Shown in pieces: positions 25,181 to 37,800 of a stretch of 64,000 nt of DNA. Location: NCBI GenBank assembly GCA_013399855.1, contig VXAY01005627.1, forward strand, positions 387,312 to 451,311. The letters run 5' to 3'. Numbering within the stretch: position 1 is the stretch's first letter; every line of letters starts with the position of its first letter. The translations under genes were made by a program, and so were the position numbers. The notes beneath the pieces were generated by a model that ran no database searches, was not told the DNA's origin, and saw only the letters and a program-made list of their open reading frames with translations. The DNA is from Oxyruncus cristatus. Its lineage: Eukaryota; Chordata; Aves; Passeriformes; Cotingidae.

Positions 25181-26571
25181 CTGTCCTATGGTGTTGCTAA
25201 CAAAGTTCCTTAGTTTGACAGAAAGAGAAGGAAAATGTTTGCTTAAGGACATTGCAGGAGTGAATCTCATCTTTGGTGAGGGAACAGATCAGCTACCATA
25301 GAGCAACTGTGTTCTTATGTCTTACCTTCCTGGGAATTCCTCCAAAGGTGACTGAAATGGAGCAGTTCTTTGTACTAGCAAAAGAACATGACTAATGCAG
25401 GGAAGAGACCAAACCATCTCATTTCAATCATGTACTTGTGAAGAAAATAACAAAGGATAGATGGGAAAACTAATGCTTCTAGCTGTCACGTACTCTAAAA
25501 GTTTATACCTGTAGTGCTATTAAAAATGTCTTGCCTTTCTGCTGGAATGTAGCATGGTAGTTCCTCTGCCTCCCCGTTCTAGTGCAGTCATTTAAACCTG
25601 TGCAAAGAGAATGTAAATTGCTGCTAGTCAGAATGTTACTGTTTTACTTTGCACAAGTGTTAAATGGCTATTCAGGATGCAAGTCGTTGGTGATTCAGAG
25701 ATTCAGGCTGTTCATGTTTTAGTCTTTGACTTCTCTCCTTCTCATATTGCGAAGTGGTTATGAGTAAAAGGACATTTTGCTGTGCATCAGTTTCTGCTGT
25801 CTCCCTAAGTATAAAATACAGTGGTTACTCTTCTTGCGTGTTCGCTCAGTTTTGGCACCATCTTCCCTGTCTCAGAAGACAAGAGTGGTACACTAAGTAC
25901 AGCACTTCAATAGCAGCATATGATTTACCACACATTAAACTTAAATAAGTAATTTTGTTTATAAATATCCTTTAACAGGAGCTGGGATTCTGGGTTTAGT
26001 AATACATGTCAGCGGTGAAGTATAAAAAGGTGATCAGCTGTTAGGTCATAAAGCCTTTGTCACCTGAAAATAATCTCAAATTATTACATTTTAGGGCTGA
26101 GGAAAATCAATAGGATTATATTTTTCTCCTTCTAAAAGGTACATTTGCAGTGCAGCGTTCAAAGAGTAATAGGCATGATGGCTTCTGTTAGGGACAAAAT
26201 GAGTTGCACCTATGTCATGTGAAAAGTATACCACTAAAAAGACCTCTGATTCCTGACAGCTTTAAACCACTAACAAAACTTGTTAAATAGCTCTGTTGCC
26301 CTTATGCTGTAAGAAAGTGGAGGTTTTTTTAAGTACCGGAAATGCATCTTCTGGATGAACTAGGATATGTTCACATGGGCTACCGGTACTTTCATTTTAT
26401 TCTCGGCTGTAAACAGCCTTCTCTAAATTCTCTTTTGGGCAGACAAAAATGGAAGACAACAGTACAAGTCTGTTCTAGTGAAATGGTTAAAAATTATGAG
26501 AAAACCTTTTTTTGTAGTCTTTTCTATAGAGTTAGCTCTAATGGGACAATTAAATTATTGTCTTGTTCTTC

Positions 26572-26586
26572 ATTATTATTATTATT
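26572..26586 (+). repeat. (ATT)5 microsatellite
   Basis: Five tandem ATT units form a short simple repeat. Confidence 0.9.
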
Positions 26587-27739
26587 TTAGCTATATATTC
26601 TATACTAGCACTTGCAGAAGTTGGTGTTTGTGAGATGGTAGTATTTAATAGTCTCTGATTTCTTGGGACACGCATTGTACAGACCCGGAAACATTAGCCC
26701 ACCCTATATACCTCATCCTGAAAACTTTTTCAGGCTACACATAGCTCCTCAAGATCCATAAAATGACCCTGCGGTAGGTCAACTAAGTGCATGGGAGCTA
26801 TCAGCCCATCAAACAGTAAAGGAACTTATCTGAGCACATTCTTCTTTCCATCTGTACCTATCCCAACAGGTACTATACCTTTGGAAAATGAGGTTTAAAG
26901 TATAGGGGGCACGGATGAAAGTGAACCTGTATGTTGTTTTTTACATGAATGTCTTGTGCCTTATGCACTTTCCCAACCACCTACTCTAAAAACAACTTTG
27001 GTAGGTGGGACAGTGCTACCTTTGGACAGACATTTGGGATATTTGCTATTGAAGACACTGTTGCTTTACAAAAGTAACTCTTGGTGTCGGCACTCTCTGC
27101 TGTCCTGCGTGCAATACTGGGAGCAATGTAATCCTGGCAGTACCATACCTCTGTCATCTTTGCAGTGTGAATTTGCACTGATACCTATGCTTCTGCCAAG
27201 CCAGCTCCTTCAAAGCTTATTTCAGTGTCAGGGTGATCTCCCCTACTATGATGGTTGAGTCTGAGGGGATAGCTAAATAAATCTCTCACTGTGAGCTTTC
27301 ATTGAAGAAATTCTTCCTCTCAGATTTGGATAGTTTATCCCTGGAGCATGCTATCATTCATGGATGGGCAGCTAAAAATTAACAGGCATCAGAGGCTCAG
27401 TGACTTCCCAAATGTCAGTCTTTCACATCCAGCAGCTATTGGGCTGTGATAAACCTGTAACTTTTCCTTTGAGGGAGAACCTCTTGCCATGTGCCATGTG
27501 ACTCTCCCTTCCTCCTTCATGCCCATAAACATTTAGTAGATGAACTGCAGAGCAAATCTGTCACACAGTGAGATCTGTTGCACAGCCAAGGAACGTGGCC
27601 TTTTCTTGTCTACGTGTTTGGTCAAGTGGTTGAAGCAGTCTGTTCAAGCACAGTAAGCTAAGTTTTTAGGTATTCTGTACTAATGTCATTGCACTGTGGC
27701 GAGTTTTAACTAGAGAAGAATTTAGGTCTCTTTCAACTG

Positions 27740-28080
27740 TTATGAGGAAAGCCCACAGAGTGGTTTTCTAAGCAATGTGCAAGTGGTTCCCAGCTGGTGA
27801 GGCTGCCTTAGTGATAGGGCAGAAGAGTGTTACAGGTGAGGCAACTGGTATCCCAAGCACGAAAGCCCTGTGAGACGCACTTGCTCTGAGGGCCACCGTG
27901 GGTGTTTTTCCATCTTGATTCTGGAAAGAAGATGCTGCATCAAGATACCCGAGCAACTGCAGGCAGAGGTGGCTTGGGGTAGCCAGGTGGGTTAGCAGAG
28001 ATAGTCCCACAGAGCTGGTGACAGCAGGAGAGGCAAAAGGGGTAGTCCAGGATGGTGAGGAAAGAGCTGGTACCCCAAAG
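27740..28080. other. GC-elevated, G-rich patch of unknown origin
   Basis: The plus strand is rich in AGG, GGT and CAG words compared with the AT-rich flanks, and the whole patch is purine-biased. A minus-strand frame (27768-28010) spans it, but its translation shows no known domain. It may be an old repeat or an isolated regulatory patch, and I cannot decide which. Confidence 0.3.
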
Positions 28081-29399
28081 GTTCAAAATAGTCATATCAA
28101 GTTCAGCCATATCCCAGACAGGATAGATTGTGTAGTGTTTGCAAAACAGCCAGCAGAAAAAGTAATAGTGCTGAAAGAAAAGACATAGCTAAACAAGGTT
28201 TAGGGGGTATGGCCTTCAGAAAGCTAAATGCTTTTTGCTTGGCCCATTAGCAAAAACACTGATATTTGCTTTAAGACTTATCTTTTTTTGTAAAATAAAA
28301 CGGGTTGGATTAAATAAACTCTGTTTCAGGAGTTTCTCTTCCTTATTACCAAAGTTCATGAGATTTTCAACTATCTTTCTGGTCAGAAAAGATAATAATA
28401 GCCTTGTTATGTGTGGATTTTCCTTAGCATAGTTTCAGAAAGGTGCAAACATATTCATCAGGAGTGATTATTTGCTTAATTACGCCAGAAAAATGCTGGT
28501 AAGCTTTTGGATTTTCTAATTTAGGCCAGTGCAATTTTTTTTTTGTTATTTTCATAACTCTAGCTATAATCAACTGTAATTTTTCAAACATATGTTTCCA
28601 TTTTATTTTATGTTGGCAAAGCCTTTGATTGCAGTCCCTAGTGCTTACCTTAACTACATCTCATAGGGGTTGTAAATACACCTCTCCTCAGCTGCATTGC
28701 AGCTAGAGACAGCGTCTGGCAGCAGGCTAGGATGGGCAAATGACCTCAAAATCCTGAGGGCCTATAGCAGCGGTGTTCCACATTATTGATAGTAGCAGAG
28801 ATATTGACAGTCTGTGCTTGGAAGGAAAATAGGAGTTTGATATGACATATTGTGTGTCTCAGCAAGACTCATAAATAATTTTGACAAGTTTTTGTATGCA
28901 TGGGAAAGTCCTTGATTCAGCCTCCCATAAAAATAAACTTCTATTATGGAATGTATTTGTCAAGTGGCTGTGTGATGGATGGAGCTGCGTTTACCCCTTG
29001 GCAGTTCGATGAGTTTTAGATGCACAGCTTACCAGAGAGGATTTACGGGCAGTACAGAAATAATTATTCAGTATGAAATACATAATTCCCGTACCTGAAT
29101 TTTCATTTTTTATTATATTTTGTTTCTGTTGCATTTCTGGTCTTTAAGACAAAAGGCCTTGCCATTTTACTTGGAGCTGTTGTATGTCTGTAGTTTTTGT
29201 TTGGAGAAACTAATTCAAGTTCTTTTGCACACTTGTCTTGTATTTTGCTAATTGAAAGAGAGCTTTTAATAAATTAGGCAAAACCAGGAAAGTTTGCATT
29301 TGAAAATTCTTGGTTTTAACAATAAAAACTCTCTTGAAGGGATTTCTTATACTTTTAGAGTATTAATAAATAGATTAAATTTAGATTCTCATACTAGGT

Positions 29400-29960
29400 A
29401 TTGCTCGTATTGCTCTCTTTTTCTTTTTTCCTCTCTTTTTTTTTTAAACAAAGTAGTAAACTCCCATTAAGAGGTCATACCTTTCTGATATGGAACCCAG
29501 AGCACTTGGCACATTTGTTGCATTCTTCCTCCCTCAACTGTTTCTTACCTTTTTTTTCTTTTTTTTTTGTTTTCACAGTAGTCTTCCTTTTCTGTCAGGG
29601 CTGCCTTCATAGCTCTTCTTAATCCTGTCATTTCTGCCTGTTCATTTCTTACTCCTTTCACCTGTCCTGTTTTCAGTCATTTAACTTTTTCTTTAAACTT
29701 GCTCTCTTTTTTTTTTTCCCCTCTTTCTGTCCTCCTGATTGAATGTTCTCCCTGCTGTTAATAGTTTCTCCAGCCTTTCTCCTTTACTTTCTTCCTACTT
29801 CTCCAGTCCATTTCTTGCCTTTTTTCTTCTCTGTTCTCACCATCATCTCATGTTCTAGCTTATTTTTACAGAGTTCCTTTATGACTTTTTTTTACTTTTT
29901 AGCCTCTGCCCTCTCTATTATTTTCCACTCCTAACAGTCATATTTTCTTCCCCTGTTTGC
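29400..29960 (+). repeat. Long pyrimidine-rich strand-asymmetric tract
   Basis: For roughly 550 bp the plus strand is dominated by T and C. In 29701-29880 I count 77-82% pyrimidine per 60-base line. It is irregular, not a simple (CT)n repeat. It includes a textbook 3'-splice-site-like element, a T tract followed by TTTTCACAG ending at 29578, but no matching donor was found close by. Such tracts can bind PTB-type proteins if transcribed, or adopt triplex structures. The Leu/Phe/Ser-rich open frames across it are consequences of composition and not genes. Confidence 0.7.
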
Positions 29961-30539
29961 AACTTCTGACCATGAGCTTCTGACGGATACCAGTTGTTCA
30001 GTGTTTCTAATTGGTAGTCTGCTTGTCTTCCTACACATAATACGGAATTTCCTGAAGTTGCGAGCATGGCACTTTTTTAGTCCTCCATATAAAACTATGG
30101 ATAGTTCTCCATATCCACGGCTGAAGAATCACACTGTCCTTACTCCCCAGGAAGAACAGTGTTGTCCAGAATGTGTTAACAAAGCTTTATGTTGTAAAAG
30201 ACTCAAAACACTACTAATTTTGAATATTACTTTCAGCATATAGTACAGCTAAGAGATCCCACTCGTCATAACTGGGAATTATTGTGAACACAGGATTCTT
30301 TAAGAAATAGCAAAGTATCTTTAAAAGTAGAATATTTATTGTAAGACTTCATGCTATTTACTATAGCTTGTAGATATGGTAAATTAGAATTCCTGTTCTT
30401 CATTTAAACACATTCAGAGATTTGCGTAGAGCAATTTGGATGTAAAAAATGTGCCTGCTCAAACAGTCTGTGGAAATAAGACAGTATGTTAATCTTTGCA
30501 ACCAGCACCTGGATTCTAAAAATTGGTAACAATTAAGAG

Positions 30540-30760
30540 TTGTGCTAACCTCATACATACAGACACCTGTGTCAGCTGCTCACACGCAGCTCACATGCTT
30601 GGATTTGAGCGGCCGTCTGATCTACCACTGCCTCTCCAGGAGGGCATGGTATCCTATCCAGTGCCTCCTCCTGCCTGTCTGCCCCAGGTGGACCTCTGAA
30701 ATAGCCTTCAGTATCTCAGATGCCACTAGACTTTTAGATGTGGGCAGCTGAGCTGATTAA
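30540..30760. other. GC-elevated patch, possibly an old retroposon
   Basis: About 200 bp with higher GC and several CAG/CTG words, including GCGGCCG at 30610-30616. The end of the patch, around 'ttagatgtgggcagctga', faintly resembles tails of ancient amniote LINEs. The similarity is too weak to name a family. Confidence 0.2.
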
Positions 30761-31708
30761 TTTCTGTTTGTTTGCATGCAAAATAATGTTGCTAATATAA
30801 TATTTTCTAATATATTAGGATTCAGTTTAAGTTAGAAGCAGGGAATCAGCAGCAGTCTCATTTGGGCTGAGTTAGTAAAGCTTTGGAGAACACTTAAATA
30901 GTAGGTGCCTTGCAATCAGTTACATACTCTGTCTGTCTACATATACCATATATGGGGCATCTGTGATTTTGACTCTTTATCTCCTACTGCAATTTGTCCA
31001 CAAAAAGCCTACTTTTAGTATTTATTTCTAAACTGTGTTAATGGACAGCTCCTGCCCAGCAAAACTCCACTGCTAGTTTTGCTTCTCTAGATAACACATG
31101 TAAACAGGAGGAAGGACTTAGTCTGCTACAGCTAATTGTGCCGCTGCAAAAATCTACCAGAGGTGAAAGCCAGGCAATTGTGCATTGTATCAGAACGCAG
31201 GCATTTGTGTTTATGCTGTGTTGTCTTGGGTAGGTCAGGGCATCCATGCTGTAGAGCTGGGAGTTAGAGCAGTAAGTGTTCCCCATTTTCCTGTCATCTC
31301 TCTTGGGAAGAACATCTACTAAGGGGAAGGGAAATTTACAGTCCGTTAGATTGGGACCATAATTGGAAGAATCTCTTTCTTCTTTAAAATGTAATCCCAC
31401 AAGGCTGTTTTAAGTAGTTGCCAGGTTTATTGAGGTATCACTGTTTGCTCCGTGACAGTTGAAGGTCTGTCTGTACTTCCATTATAAACCTCCTTAATAG
31501 GGAAGAATTAATTAGGCCAAATATTCTTCGTTTAAATCTTACTTAAGAAATCCTCCTCCAGAAGCAAAAAACATTTATAGAAGGCTTTTAATTTTTTTTG
31601 TGTTTGTTTTTTTTTTTTTGCTGCAATCCATTTCTCTGGAATTTTGATGCTAAAACAGGGAAAGTAATATTCTATACTTGTACTGGCTTTTCTTTCCCTG
31701 AATGTCTT

Positions 31709-31822
31709 GGGAACAGGTGGGGGATGGGGGACAGTTAGCTGTAAATCTGTAAATGATGGGGTCAGTGTGCCCTTAGGGGTTGATTTTTGTTTTATTTTGG
31801 GGGCTTTGAGATTTGGGGGGCA
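31709..31822 (+). repeat. G-rich plus-strand patch
   Basis: G runs of three or more occur at 31709-31711, 31719-31723 and 31726-31730, with further runs of five and six G near 31798 and 31815. Only three runs are close together, so a canonical intramolecular quadruplex motif is not met. Confidence 0.6.
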
Positions 31823-34727
31823 GCCTTTTAAGTATGTATGTATGAATGTCTTAAAACCTTCCTGTCTTCATCTTCCCATTTCGTTTTCCCTTCATCCTTC
31901 TCCAAACCTGCTGCTTCATTTGTAGATTATTTTAACAATATTTTTATTATGCATTCTCATAGATCTCTGTATTAGCAGGGTTGTATTAACATGATGCTTT
32001 CTAATAAGTATCAAGCAATTTCTCAATGTGCAGTGCTGTGTCAGAGATTTCTATTACTAATATCTTCAGGCAGCTTCATTTCAATCCATGCTGTGCTTCA
32101 AGGATCTGTTGAAATGCTCTTCAATGCATCTGGAAACATCCTCAAAATAGAACAACATGGATTGAAATTGAGGGGCCTGTAAGCAAACTGGAGGGGACAG
32201 TAACAGCTTAGTAAAAGTTTTATTTTTCTCGAGTCTCGCTTTCTTTTTTATACCACCATTAAACATAGAAAGCTGAACAACAATTAAATACTGTGGCTTC
32301 CTGTAGCAGTGTAGTAGTCTCACTGGAAGAAATAACGTCAACAGATCTGAGAGATAAGACTGATTGTTGCTTCTGAACCTATGTGGTTGTACTCATCTGG
32401 TACCCAGATTTCAAAGGGTGAAACTGGAATTAGCTCTTGCTGATTTTTAAGCTGCCTATCTGCATATACAAACCCCATTATTTTCATTCAGCAAAAGTAG
32501 AGTGTGTAAGTGTACTGCATGGAGATGCAAGATGGGAGTTTCCCAGCAGTGTACCTGTTACAGACTAGCTTTCAACTTTCATGTACTCCCTTTCTTATGA
32601 GGATATAGGAAAGAATAAAAAGCTACTTTCTTTCTCTTTTTTTTCTGCAAAAACTAAGATGAGTAGCAGTGATGGTTAGTTCCAAAGAATCAATTTAAGT
32701 GGTTTTTTTATAAGAAAATAAAAGAGTTTGTAGAGGACATTAGATACATATTCTTGTCAAAAACTGACAGAAATTCTTGTTTGTTTTATTAGACACAAGT
32801 TAAAAGAAATATCTTTGAAAATATGTGCATGGCATATATGGCCAAAATTCTGTACCCGAATGTACTATTGCTGAGCTGGGTGGCAGTAGGTGCCCACATA
32901 CACAGTTTCATAGATAAAAGATCATCAGAGTTTAAGTCTGGGATCATTCTGTAGGTGTGAGGGCTATGTTGTTTCCCTAAACCTGACATCACCTGATTTA
33001 GTCTCTCAATATGAGGAGATTTCTAGTTTGTGTATTTCAGAGGTAAAACTCTGAAAACTGAGCTATTGGTGTAATTGATAGCGTGATATGTGACTCAATT
33101 TCAAGAGAATTTGAAAGACGACTTGAGGGATCTGACAGTTCAATGCTCACCACAGTGAGATGCTGATACCCAGTGATTATAGTTATTTCTCATGTATGTA
33201 TGTGTCTATGTACAATAATTACTATAACAGTGTCCATAATTTAAGGATATAAATGTGGTCAATAGTATCTAATTCACTTGTGACCAAAGTATATGACAAA
33301 AAAGGGGAATGCACCATTTACTAATACGTACTCAAGACAGAAATCCATTTCTTTTTAGGGATTTGGTCTGTTTAAAAGTGGTTGGAGAACAGACTACTTA
33401 TTAATAGGAGAAAGTCAAAGTACGAAGAAAAAATTTTTATTAAAAACTTGTTGATATTTTATTACCTTTTCTGTATGTTTGACCAGATTTACCTTTTGGA
33501 AAGTCCCTTTAGACTGTTTGGTTATTCCAGTGGTAAAACAGTCCCTGAATAATGCTGGTGTGTAAAAAGGGTTCTCAGTTTTGAGAGCACCCATATACTA
33601 AATTGTGCTGTCTTTCAGTCTAGGAGCAATAGCTTACAGGCAAGGGACACTTTCCTCCCGGTTCTTCAGAGTGCCACAACTTACCTAAAATACTGCATTT
33701 TAAACTACAGAACTAGATCACTGACCCTCTATTTTTTTTTTGGTGTTTAATACAGCGAAAGAAGTAGAGAGAATAGGGCCTGCTTTGTTCATAAATGTTT
33801 TCAGGTTGCGAGTGGAACTGAAGATGCTAATTTCTTCACTAGGTAAAAACTTAAGGCAGCTTTTTCCAAATATACTGGGAAATCTGCATCTAAGTAGTGT
33901 TAAATACAGTGTACTGAACTTTGCACTTCAAGCCAGGAGTTATGCCTTGGAGGTTTATTTTGAGTAGGCTTTGCCAGTTTCAACCGAACAGATTTACTTG
34001 TGGAGGTGGCTTGTTAGTGATTCCATAGAGTGAAGTTTCTAACTGGGAGAACTAGAACCTTAGTTAGGTACTATTTAAGTTGTCTTCTTCTGTTGCGCCT
34101 GACTAAGAGAGCAAAAAAATAACTTTGTAAAGCTGTAATTTTGTTATAAACCAGAACCCATAGCCTGAATGACAGTTCAAAAGATTTCAGTTTTATTGTT
34201 GTGTGAAGCTCGCCCCTAACCATCCCCAACTCAGAACATGGACTCCACAGCCCAGCTTTGCCTGAAGAGATACAGTCTTGAATTTGTGGATTCCAAGGGC
34301 TTTCTTTGCCTTCCATATTTTTCCATTGTCCTTCAGCCAAGCTCAGGAAGACCAAACTTGACTTTCTTAATATCACGTAAAAAAATCACATAAAAATCTA
34401 GAAAATTACCATAAAAAGGAAAGAAAATTACTCAAGCAACTTCATGTACCTTCTCTACACACCAGACAAAAGAGGAAAAAAAACATAAATATATTCTTTG
34501 CCCTGAAGCCGAGTTGGAGTATGATGCACTATCATGTTATCATCATTAAACTTTAAAAAACAGGGATTACAAAAGTTAAAATTACTGAGTTTACAACAAA
34601 AGCTTTGTGCTGTTGCTTAGGTCTGTAGTTTAATAGTATACATGTAAATTTTGGTCTAAGAATTTCACATCCTTAAGGATATTTTCCAATTAAGATGTGA
34701 AGATAAAGTCATCAGAAGTTACAGACA

Positions 34728-34835
34728 GGAATTACAGAATAAGCTGACTTGGAAGGGACTCACAAGGACCTCACTGAGTCCAACTCTTAAGTGAATCAGC
34801 GCGAATGAGATCTGAAGGGGATCAGAAATCAAGTC
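34728..34835 (-). mobile_element. CR1-like fragment, antisense
   Basis: 'attacagaataagctgactt' (34731-34750) leads into GGAAGGGAC and then 'gagtccaactctt'. Together these match the inverted CR1 3' end in the usual order. The following 'aagtgaatc...ggggatcag' looks like the continuation seen in some bird CR1 copies. The copy is short and diverged, so the right boundary is approximate. Confidence 0.65.
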
Positions 34836-37800
34836 CTGGGGCAAATGGAACTGAAGAGAGTAAGACACTTTCTTCAAAGCTGTGTTTCTTTAGAGTAGTT
34901 TTGAGCAGGCCAAGCCATGAGTTGTGTTCTAATGCTGAATTGCATTCTAGTCATCCCAAATCACTCTTTTGACTTAAGAAGGGCTTAATCTAATTTAGAG
35001 TACTATTGGCTGTGAGTATCATAAGTTCCCATTGTGAACATTGTTTATAGGTGAATGAAATGTGAAATCTTCATTTCAGAATATTTTTTGTGTGTTTTTT
35101 CTCAGTTCCCACCTATGGAGAGATATTAAAGTTTTAAATTATTTTTTTTTTCCTTTTTGTGCCATGATTTCTTCTATTTTCTACTTTTCAGAAAGCATGA
35201 TTTGTTTATTTGTGTGAGACTTTGTGTTATAACAAGATTAAGTTGTTAATTGTTTTTTACAAGTGCAGTTTTGAAAAATCCTGTTTAAATAGTTGCTAAT
35301 GTTTTTGCTCTGAAAGTTGCCATGTTTACTGCCACAACAAGGAGACATTATCTTAATGTTTTTTCCTGAAGAAAAAAAAAATCTTTTTTTGAAACTTTTT
35401 TGATACATTCCCCGTGCATTGGTCCCCGTTTTGTTCATTTTCTAACCTCTAAAAGTCCAAATGCCCTTCCAGTCCTACATTATAATGTATGAACATGATT
35501 ACAGATATTGTTACAGCTTTTTTTTTGTAAGTGTCATGACTGTTATTAATCATATTTCAACTGAACAAACTTTTATACAATAAATTTTGCTTCATAAAAT
35601 ACTTCAGAACTTCATTAGTTTGTCTAGGGAGTCTACAGAGAGGTGAATTTTAGTCATTCAGCCCTCTGTTTCCTAACCTTTCTTTAGAGTCTCAAATGTG
35701 GGTGTATTTTTAACAGTGCATAGTAAATACATGCCAATTTCTAACATCCTGCTGCATCGGAATTACATTTTGGTTTTAGGGTTTTTTTTACAATGAAGGC
35801 TGTTTATTCTTCGTTCGATTTCACATGATGGAAAAGTAGCTGGCATGGATTTTATCAGACTTTCCATAGAACCTCACCAAACAGGGGCCGGTCACGGAAA
35901 ATCACAGCCAACATGACCAAAAAAAAAAAATTGGAAAATGAAAACAGATTATAACTGAAACCAGACTATCAAACTTTTTGACAAATAAACACTAGGTTAT
36001 AGTATAGCAGTTTATTCGGGAGCCAGAAGACAAGTAAACCTTTTCATGCTGAATGATGGGACATACCTTTCTAAGCCAAACAGAATTACCTTGTAGACTG
36101 CAATTTGGATAGCCAGATTCAGTCTTTTCTTTAGCTTTGTGTGAGCTTTAGGAAACCTGCAAGTGACTTTTTTTTTTTTTTTCCTTAAGCAAGATGTTAA
36201 AAACAAAGTGGGTGGGGCAACACAAAGGTAACCTGTTTTTCTTCAGTTGTAGTTAGTGCTCTTGGATACATGTCCTAGAAAGCATAATGGTTTTACAGGT
36301 ACCACTGCTAGCTAAAGAGAAGATAAGCACGGAAGAGGAAAGATGGAAAGAACCTCAGAGAGCCCTCCAGATGCATTGTTCATGTATCTCTTCTTGGTTT
36401 GTTTCATTCCTTTTTTGAAACTCACTTCTCTCTGCAGTTCATTTCAGACTAGACCTGACTTGTTTCTCTTTTCCTTCACTCTCCACTGAAGTATCAGAAC
36501 TGTCTCCTCACTGTACAGTGACTTTCATTGCTTGTGTTTATTTAATCTCTCCTTTCACTTTATTTTTCCTCTCCTTTTTCCTCTTTATTCTTCATGATTG
36601 TATAACGTACAATGTATAGTTAAATTGGTGTAAACTTAATTAAAAGCAAGTTAACCTCACCTGTGTTCTAGGATTAGCTCTAGTGCAACTATATATATTT
36701 CACTGTAACTGGGGGAATTGAAATATAAAGCTTTCTGATAAAGGCAAGCCCACAGCAAGATAGCAATCCTGTGAGTATTTAAGGAAAAATTTTAACTTTA
36801 GCCACAGTAGTTCTTTCTCATCTTGCATTTTTTCTATTCTCTTACACGTCTTTCCTTCAAGAAAAATATTAAGTTGGTCTTCAGTACAAATTTTGACTTC
36901 ACCTTATTTTTCTTATCCTCTTTTCCTTTCCCTCTCCAAAAGCAAGTCCAAAGAGGAAGTTGGACTAGGTTCATATTTTATACCTTAGCCTGTGACTTTG
37001 TCCTTTGGGTACCAAAACTAGTTCTTCTGTACAATAATAAATGAGTAGAATCTGGGTTTAAAGTGGAACAACCCAAGAATTTGTTCCTTTACGAGCAGTT
37101 TTTCTTTTTGTTCCTCTTATACAGCATTTTTTTCAAGCACACAAAATTGTAGTATATAAATTTATTAAGTCTTGTTAATATTCTCAGCAGTTACTGAGAA
37201 AATTGCTAAGCACAGTTTTGTATGGGCTTTCTTTGAGTCTCCTTGACTGATTTTAGTTGAAGTTTCAAATACTTTAATGATTAGTGGTTCACCTATTCTA
37301 ATATTAGAAGGTCAAACTCAAAGCTGAAACAGTAATTTTCAGCTCTTACTTGGAAATAATTTTTTCTCTCTAAAATACATCAAATAGACTTGTGACTCAT
37401 TCAGAACCCTGATTTTGAACCTCCTAAATTTTCAGGACTTGGAATTTGTACCTGCATTCAGATTGCACAAATGAGATCAATTTTCTTTACATTCTAAAAT
37501 AAGGAGGGGAAAAAACACTCTATTGAGACATTCTCTGATTGCATATTTCAGTCCCTATTCTGTATCTGGAACTAATGCCAGATCAAAAGATTTTGACCAA
37601 TTTACATGTGAGGATGAACAGGAAAATATTTCTCCAACGGTATTCCAGCCATTTATTTCAGTGGTCTTTTAAATAAGTAATACAAGTTTATTTTAAAAAT
37701 ATTAAAAGTGGTTAACTGGTAGTTCCAGCCACAGATCCCTCCCAAAATTTTTGGATCTTTTTTAGCAGTCTAGCTGGTGATCATGAGTTGAGGTTGGTTT

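Larger units (their letters stand above)
25181..29399. other. Non-coding DNA, partly GC-elevated
   Basis: Mostly featureless. An (ATT)5 repeat sits at 26572-26586. The stretch 27740-28080 is visibly more GC-rich than its surroundings and might be an eroded transposon of a family I cannot name. No exon or RNA gene is recognised. Confidence 0.45.
29961..34727. other. Non-coding DNA
   Basis: No gene is recognised. A GC-elevated patch lies at 30540-30760 and a G-rich plus-strand patch at 31709-31822. The minus-strand frame 31038-31400 (120 codons) has no identifiable domain. Confidence 0.5.

Noticed and set aside
27740..28080. GC-elevated patch as an LTR or coding exon
   Set aside because: No TG...CA ends with polyadenylation signal, no primer-binding site and no known domain in any frame were found.
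29401..29934. Hydrophobic Leu/Phe-rich frames that look like membrane proteins
   Set aside because: They are direct translations of the pyrimidine-rich tract. Any T/C-rich DNA gives Phe, Leu and Ser.
31709..31822. G-quadruplex in the G-rich patch
   Set aside because: Only three closely spaced runs of three or more G exist, and the next run is too far for a canonical motif.
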